64,000 nucleotides of DNA, from assembly GCF_000003855.2 (NCBI RefSeq), contig NW_003101677.1, forward strand, positions 1,157,104-1,221,103. Direction: 5' to 3'. The translations under genes were made by a program, and so were the position numbers. Positions 57,401 to 64,000 of this stretch are shown here, piece after piece (the stretch's first letter is position 1; the number at the start of each line of letters is the position of its first letter). The stretch is from Blastomyces gilchristii SLH14081. Lineage: Eukaryota > Ascomycota > Eurotiomycetes > Onygenales > Ajellomycetaceae. Under the pieces are notes generated by a model that was given only the letters and a program-made list of their open reading frames with translations, did no database searches and had not been told where the DNA came from.

Positions 57401-60400
57401 TATTAAAAAAGCTAAAACAGACTGCTGGAATAAATTTCTTGAAGAAGCATAAGAAAAAGAAGTTTTTAAAGCTTTTAACTATATTAAAACAAGAAGTGCA
57501 GCAAAACTTTCAACCTTAGAATATGAGTTTCAGAATGAATCATATACAGCAAACTCTTTTGAGGAAAAATGTTAAGCTTTTATAAGAACTCTCTTTCAAA
57601 ACTCATCAGATTCAGATTCAGAGAAAGAGAATATATCATATCTCAACTATATTGATGAAAATGACTGAAAATGACCTGATCTTACTCAAGATAAACTAGA
57701 GTCAGCTATCTTCTCAAGTTCAGTTAAGACTGCTGCAGGGCCTGATTCAATTAATCACTTAATTATTTAAAATACATACTTCTACTTAAAGAATGAATAT
57801 TTTGAGCTCTTTTTCAATCTCTTGAAAAATGAATATCATTCTGAATGCTGAAGAGAAGCTACTGAAGTGATTCTTGCAAAACCTAATAGAAAAACTTCAA
57901 TTTCTAAGTCATATAGAGTAATATCTCTATTGAACTGTCTAGAAAAGATTTTAGAAAAGATAATAGCTACTCAACTATCTTTTATAAGCTCTATAAGTAA
58001 TTCTCTTTTATTCAGTGAATAAATGAGAGATAGAAAACAGTGTTCTACAATTGACACTGTTCTCTCAGTTGTTCATGATATTCAAATAGTAAAGTATGAG
58101 GATCTGGTCTCAACTGCAGTTTTTATTAATATAAAAGAAGCATTTAATCATGTTTCAAAGTCAAAGTTAATTCAGATATTAAAGATATTAAAACTGTCAC
58201 TTTCTTTAATAAAATGAGTTAACTGTTTTATATCTAAAAGAATTATACAACTCTTCTTTGATGAAATGAAATAAGACAAGACTGAGAGAAAAATAGAAGT
58301 ATTATAAGAATCTTCAATCTCACTCATTTTATTTGCAATATACACTGCATATCTATTCAAAAATAGAAATATGAGAATAGTGTGATCTCTGAGTTATGTG
58401 AATGATATTGGTCTAGTCTACAGCTTAAAAACTATCAAAGAGAATTTGAAAGTGATTGAAGAAGCTGCAAAGGAAATCTTTGTTAGAGCAGATATCAATC
58501 AAATTTAATTTGATATGAATAAAACTGAGTTAATTCATTTCTTTTCTAGATTCAATGAGAAAGAACTATCTCTAACTCTTTTAAATAGAGAGATTAAATT
58601 CAGTGTAAATGTCAAATGATTAGAAGTATGATTAAACTCTAAGTTGAATTTTAAATATCACATTTAACAAAGAACTGTCAAGATAGAAAGATTATTAAAC
58701 AACATAATCAGACTATTAAATACAGAGAGAGGTCTATTCTTCCAGGCTATGAGACAGTTATATATAGCCTGTATTACATCAGTAGCTGATTATGAAGTTC
58801 AAGTTTAATGAAATAATCAAGAGAATTTCACTGAACTCTTTCAAAGTCTGCAAAACAGAGCCTTGAGAAGAATTCTGAGAGTATTCAAATCATCTTCTAT
58901 TAAAGCAATGAAAATTGAAGCTTCAATTCCTTCTTCTGCTATTAGATTTGAAAAGGCCTGTATGAACTATGCTCTGAGAGTTGTAAAGATGAGCTTAAAT
59001 CATATAATCAGAGAAAGAGTCTCTTCTTCATTTTCATCAATTAACTCTGAAAATGAACTGAATTGAAATAGATTTCTTAATTGAAATGAAAATAATTCTT
59101 CAAAGAAAATGCCTTCTCAACTGTACAGACTATGTTCTCTGATTAAAAATCAATTCTCTTCTCTAAATATTGAAAAAGTTAATCATGAGAAGTTATCTCT
59201 CTGAAGAGAAAAGCTTGAATCTCTTATAAACTTATAAATAAGTGAACTATCAAAAGAGAAAGAATATGAACAGTATTTGAAGAGAATCTCTACAATCAAT
59301 ATAAAAGACTCTATTCTGATTTATTCAGATGACTTAAAAAATGAGAATTTGAATAGATTAGATGCAGGCATTGCTTATACTGAAGATAATATTAATTTTA
59401 TCTCAGATTTCTGAAATCTAGACTGTGAATCTGAAGTCTTTGATGCTGAACTATTTGTAATAGTAAAAGCTTTCAAACTCATTGAAATAAAATCTCATAA
59501 AAGAGAAAATTGTTTGAAAGAGGTATGAATATTCTCTGATAGTCAAGCTGCTTTAAAAAGACTTAGAAATAGTCAGATTCATAATAATCAAATGAATCTT
59601 GAACTGATCTTCAACTCTGTTTTGAAAATTCAAAAGAGAAGAATATCAAAGCTGATAATTCATCTACACTGAGTTTCTGCTCATATGAATATTCATAGCA
59701 ATGAATTGACTGATTCAGCTGTAAAAAAAAGTGCAGAATTAAGCAGATCTATTCAAAAAATTGTGTCCTAGTCTTTTATAAAGAGAAAAATAAAAGAATC
59801 TTGTTTAGACAAGTGAAATGAAAGCTGGCAGAAACAAAAGAAGAGTATACATTATTCAAGATTTGAAACAAAACCCAAGTGAAAATCTTGTTCAATTAAA
59901 TGTAAAAAGAAAATATTCTCATCTATAATACAGCTGAAACTAGGACATGGCTATTTCAAATCTTATATACAAAGATTTGATGATAGATTTGACTCAATAG
60001 AATGCTCATTCTGCAATATAAATGAGAATTCTGAGTATATTGTAATGCACTGTGCATTATACAATAGTCTCAGAGCCAGATTGAAAGAGAAGTATGATCT
60101 AAATCAATTAAATATGAGATTCTTATTCTCAACTGAGACAGGAATTAAATACTTAATAGACTTTCTATCAGAAACTCAAGCAACTACAAGAAAATGGCTA
60201 AATTCAGAATTATCTGAATATGAAGAGGAGAAAATCAACCAGATATAGTCTATTAAAACAGCTATATACTATCTTTTAATAATTTGTTTTGTTACAGTCT
60301 TTCTTTACTTTATCTTTTTCTTTCAATTCCTTTCTATCTATCTATTTAATGTGTCTATCTATAAGACTGTGTTCTCTTTTCCTTTGTCATGATATTGTCA

Positions 60401-60625
60401 AATGATTTCAAAGTATTAGAAGATGTTAAAACACTGCAATTTGTAAATGGTTTTTGTATTCTGAGCTGGAATTTTCTGATTTTGCATATCTGAAATTGAT
60501 GAATGTATAATAGTTAACTTTACAGATATAGGAAAAACCCTGGGAACTAAAAGTTCTCAGGTAGATGTCATAGTCTCTGACTGCATACATCTATAATTGA
60601 AGAATAATAATAATAATAAAGATAA
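54480..60625 (+). mobile_element. Decayed non-LTR retrotransposon (LINE, RNase H-bearing, Tad/I-like)
   Basis: Nearly full-length + strand relic. ORF1 begins near 54649; 54877-55428 stays open (Ser/Lys-rich). A cysteine-rich zinc-knuckle block near 55800-55960 follows (CAFCVRDHKTS; CSNCKEKHASSSKECIF). The endonuclease has IIVGDFNTHY near 56755, SIIDLIFMS near 56910 and SGHEIIQF near 57000. The reverse transcriptase includes TAAGPDSINH (57730), YRVISLLNCLEKILEKIIA (57910) and SYVNDIG (58391). RNase H includes SILIYSDD, EVFDAELF, IFSDSQAAL and VSAHMNIHSNELTDSA (59320-59720). The 3' end is an AAT microsatellite tail (60602-60620). Many Trp codons read TGA and the catalytic YVDD is YVND, both expected from C-to-T/G-to-A mutation. 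It is incapable of activity as it stands. Tad/I-type placement rests on the domain order with RNase H. Confidence 0.85.
54511..54660 (+). repeat. Three tandem ~54-bp units in the LINE 5' region
   Basis: The word AGTCTGATCAACTTTTCA recurs at 54511, 54564 and 54618, a 53-54-bp period, just ahead of the ORF1 start near 54649. It may be a promoter-monomer array of the element, similar in concept to other LINE 5' monomers. Confidence 0.7.
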
Positions 60626-61899
60626 AAGTATAAGTCTCTGAAATGAAAAAACATCTCAGAATAACTAGTCTTAAGAAGAGATCAGTCAGTACTACTATTA
60701 AAAGTATTATAAAGATTAATCACTAATTGAAGAAAATCTCACTTCAATTAAAGCAGATAACTGAGATACTTTATAAATTAATAAGTTAATACTTTATATA
60801 TTTCTCATGCTCTTCTGCAGTGCTGCAGTACTAACTTCTCAGTAGATAAAGATACTAATATCAGAGACTTTAACAGTGAAGAATAAGTTTAATAAGAGTG
60901 TGATTATTAATAAGTAGACTCTGATCTCTCTTTTTACTTTTTCAGCAGACTGCAGCTTTATTAGAATAGCAGCAGTCTATGAGTTAATAATATTAATCTT
61001 ATTAATTTTAAATATTTCTTTCTCTTAACTGCTTCAGAAATTTTACACTTGTATAGACTTATTAAAATTCTAAAAACTCTTTAAGAGAAAATAAAAGAAG
61101 AGTGCTATAGAGTTTATAAAATATCAGCTTATCATTATAAAATTATCTTCAAAAAAACTCTTTAAGAAAAATAAGAAGTCTTAAGTAGTATTTCTTATTC
61201 AACATCTCTGATATGTAATAAGATAGTCTTTACTAGTTATTTTATAGCTTGTAATCTCTTTCTCAGCATTTTTCAAATACTTAAGTGATTTTCATGAATT
61301 CTCTGATAATAAATAATCTTCTTATTTAACAAGATATTGAAGCTTATTATAATATATTCACTTCTTTAATATTTTCTTTATAAAATATTCAGTATCACTC
61401 TCAATCTTGATATTATTCAGCTGAGATGACTTCATCTCAGAGTATTACTTATAAAGCTTTAAATAGAAAATGTGAAAAATAGAATGAATTAATTTCAATT
61501 CTGAGAGTAATTTTAACTTATATATCTATTTACTTATTACTTTTATTACTCAGAAAGATTCTAATCACTACTCACTGAGCTTCTTATACAGTCTTATTAT
61601 CTTAATATTCTTTGCTGAAAGTAGTACTTAATTCTCTATTAAGAACTTCATTGAAAGATGTTTTCAATTATAGTATTTTATCTATTACTTCTGAGTGTGA
61701 TGAATACTTTTCACTATCTTCTTATAAATTTTATTTAAAAGTTTCAATCTTACTTTCACTTTTAATACTGAGAAGTACTCTGTTCTTTATATCTGTTTAA
61801 CATTCTAATTACTTATTCTTCTCTTTGAAATATTATCTATAATATCACTGAGTAATGAAGAATTATATTTATAATAAGTATAGAAAGAAGATATCTTTA
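60626..61899. repeat. AT-rich decayed sequence, 3' part of the right gypsy relic likely
   Basis: No motif is recognised, but by position it lies downstream of the integrase of the - strand gypsy relic and may include its 3' pol/chromodomain region or LTR. No LTR pair is visible in the window. Confidence 0.4.
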
Positions 61900-64000
61900 A
61901 GATTGTATTCTTTACATTATTATATATAAATTCAGTGATTAGAAGATGTTTAGATTAATTATTCTAATGATATAAATAAAATACTTAAAGATACTATTCT
62001 AATATCTGATTTTAATATTCAGTCTGATTATCTGTCTGCAGATGAAATACAGTACTGAGAAGATATTTTATTATAAGATAATAGGAAAAGACTGATCAGT
62101 ATTTACTAATAAAGAGAGATTCTCAATCTGTTATTAATAATTTCAAAACACTGTGATTATAAATAATAGTATTTAAAAATAGATCAGTCAATTCAGAGGC
62201 TTTAATCTTTTTATAAGTAAAAATATATTTAACTATCTTTATAAAGTAGTTAATAATAATTAAAATTAAGTCATATTCTTTGACTCTTGTTAACTTTAGT
62301 AGATTAACTATGAAATTTATTAATAGATTCTGTTATAAGCTCTTTGAAATAGATAGTGATATTAACTCACTGTATTACTTATATTACAGAATCTTTATTC
62401 TTTAACAGATATTATAAGTCTTAATATACTCTTTGATATCTGCTCAGAGCTTGTTTTAAATATATTTATATTTTAAAAGCTTCTCAGTCTTCTCTAATCT
62501 GAAGTGTCTTATATAAGAATTATTATAATAAATTCTTAATAACTTCTGATACACTACTCTGCTATAAGAAATGAAGACTGAATTATTCAGTAGTAGAAGT
62601 TCATATTCTTCTAGTTATCAGTGACTTGATTTCTGAGCAGTACTTCTCTGCTTAGAGTCTGTCTCTTTCAAGTTTAAACTGAGTTCTTTCTTCTTCAACT
62701 TCTGAATTTAAGCTGTAGTAGAGACATCTCTCTTCTATAACTTATTAATAAATTTCAAAAGTAGTCAGATTGAAAGATTGTAGACTGTTTCATTCTTTAT
62801 CAATTCAATAATAGTAAGATGTGATATGAGAAGCTTATAATCTTCAGTATCAGTTCTCTGTGAGAATTCAGATTTTCTTTCATCTTCTATACTAAGTTAT
62901 ACAGCTGTCTTATCAGTGCTGTTTCTGAGCTTCAGAGAATCTTAATTCTCTACAGTCAGCTTCTTCTGCAATGATAGCAGAGATTCTTTTATAAAATTCT
63001 TCTTCTTATTAATAATATTATAATCAGATTATCTAGACAGTGTGTCAGTGAGATTAAGTTAATTTGAATAATATCAGATATAGAAATCATACTCTGAAAG
63101 CAGCTTTACTTATCTGACTTAATGTTCTATCAAGCTCTTTGTTATCAAGAAGTAATATAGATTTGTATAATTAGTAAGAACTTACACTGAGTACTTACTA
63201 TCTTGAAAATAATATTATCAGATCTTAAAGAATTTAGCAATTACTAATATCTCTTGATTATAAGTATTATATCTTCTCTGTGTGAGTGATAACTTCTTGA
63301 AGAAGAAGATCACTGATCTTCATTTATAATATTTTATAGACTTTATGAAAAAGTCTTCTCTCACAGGCATTTTATTATCTATATTCTCAGAGTTTATTAT
63401 TCTCTGATTCTTTCAACATTGAAAGATCTCTGATATTAACTGTGAAAAGATTTCACAGATCTCATTTCTAAATACATCAGTCTCATACTGACTGAGTAAG
63501 TCAGAGATAAAGTGATTCAGTATTATAACATCTGTAAAAGCTTGTTTCAATTCTGCAAATGTCTGTATAATATCTTGAGTGAGAGTAAACAGTTTCATTT
63601 TTCTGTCTTTCACACTTCTCTTTAACAGATCTGTAAGAGAAATAGTAATCTATGAATATACATAGATAAATTATCTGTAGAAATTCATAAATTCTAGAAA
63701 TATCTACATCTCACAGTACATTCACAGCACTGATCAGTTTTTAATAATAAAGATCTGACTTCTATTCATTGAAATGCTGTTCATCTCAATAATATAATCT
63801 AAGAAATCAATCTTCTGCATGTAGAATGAGCATTTTTCAGTGTTTATATAGAGTTAATACTGTCTTAAGTAACTTAACACTTCTTGAACATGAGTATTAT
63901 GTTCTTTCTCTGTTTTCAAGAAGATTAGAATGTTATCTAAGTATACTATGTAGAAGATGGTTGACAAGGCTCTGCAGTATCTCATTTATATAGATCTGAA
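61900..64000 (-). mobile_element. Decayed Ty3/gypsy retrotransposon pol region (continues past the right edge)
   Basis: Read on the - strand from 64000 downward. The reverse transcriptase end shows TIFYIVYLDNILIFLKTEKE (canonical YLDD as YLDN), then HVQEVLSYLRQY, EKCSFYMQKIDFLDYII. The RT/RNase H linker FAELKQAFTDVIILNHF lies in an open stretch at 63413-63613. The integrase core at 61950-62345 reads TRVKEYDLILIIIN, ASELTDLFLNTIIYNHSVLK, ESLFISKY, LSTVFHLQTDNQTE. Scattered stops and D-to-N changes fit C-to-T/G-to-A decay. The order RT-RNase H-integrase identifies Ty3/gypsy. It is the same family as the + strand fragment ending at 52986. Confidence 0.82.

Overview
The window looks like filamentous ascomycete nuclear DNA. 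Genes are intron-rich, with short introns (mostly 55-150 nt) bearing GTATGT/GTAAGT donors, CTAAC-type branch points and YAG acceptors. The protein families and the sharp split between GC-balanced genes and AT-rich, repeat-derived DNA suggest Eurotiomycetes, perhaps an Onygenales/Ajellomycetaceae-type genome; that placement is inference. I rebuilt gene models by hand from splice signals and frame continuity, and intron coordinates are given in each entry.

1-6.3 kb is an accessory region. A cytochrome P450 running off the left edge (- strand) diverges from a DIT1/PvcA-family isocyanide synthase (+ strand), the same pairing as yeast DIT1/DIT2 and fungal isocyanide clusters. A decayed, stop-ridden gene lies between them.

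7-16 kb holds housekeeping genes: eIF2B-beta (GCD7), ribosomal protein S23, an uncharacterised low-complexity protein, the MICOS subunit MIC12 and mitochondrial ribosomal protein bL17m. 16.7-18.5 kb is a conserved-looking unknown protein. A small AT-rich relic lies at 19.4-20.6 kb.

21-36.6 kb is dense housekeeping: an R3H/SUZ RNA-binding protein, a ZCCHC10-like zinc-knuckle SR protein (with a probable AT-AC intron), the spliceosomal protein Cwf18, a mitochondrial PPR protein, KSH1/TMEM167, TAF13, eIF3f and UTP25. Most are arranged as divergent pairs sharing short promoters.

37.9-48 kb carries an EamA-type drug/metabolite transporter, CTP:phosphocholine cytidylyltransferase and a PP2C phosphatase, separated by long gene-poor spacers rich in homopolymers and microsatellites.

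From about 50 kb to the end is a repeat-induced-point-mutation (RIP)-like AT-rich block with no live gene. It contains relics of a non-LTR (LINE, RNase H-bearing) retrotransposon, two oppositely oriented Ty3/gypsy relics of one family, a GC-balanced island, and an apparently young 504-bp terminal-inverted-repeat element with a perfect 10-bp target duplication. The main points to follow up are the AT-AC intron, the isocyanide synthase/P450 pair with its odd C-terminus, and the un-mutated TIR element inside the mutated block.
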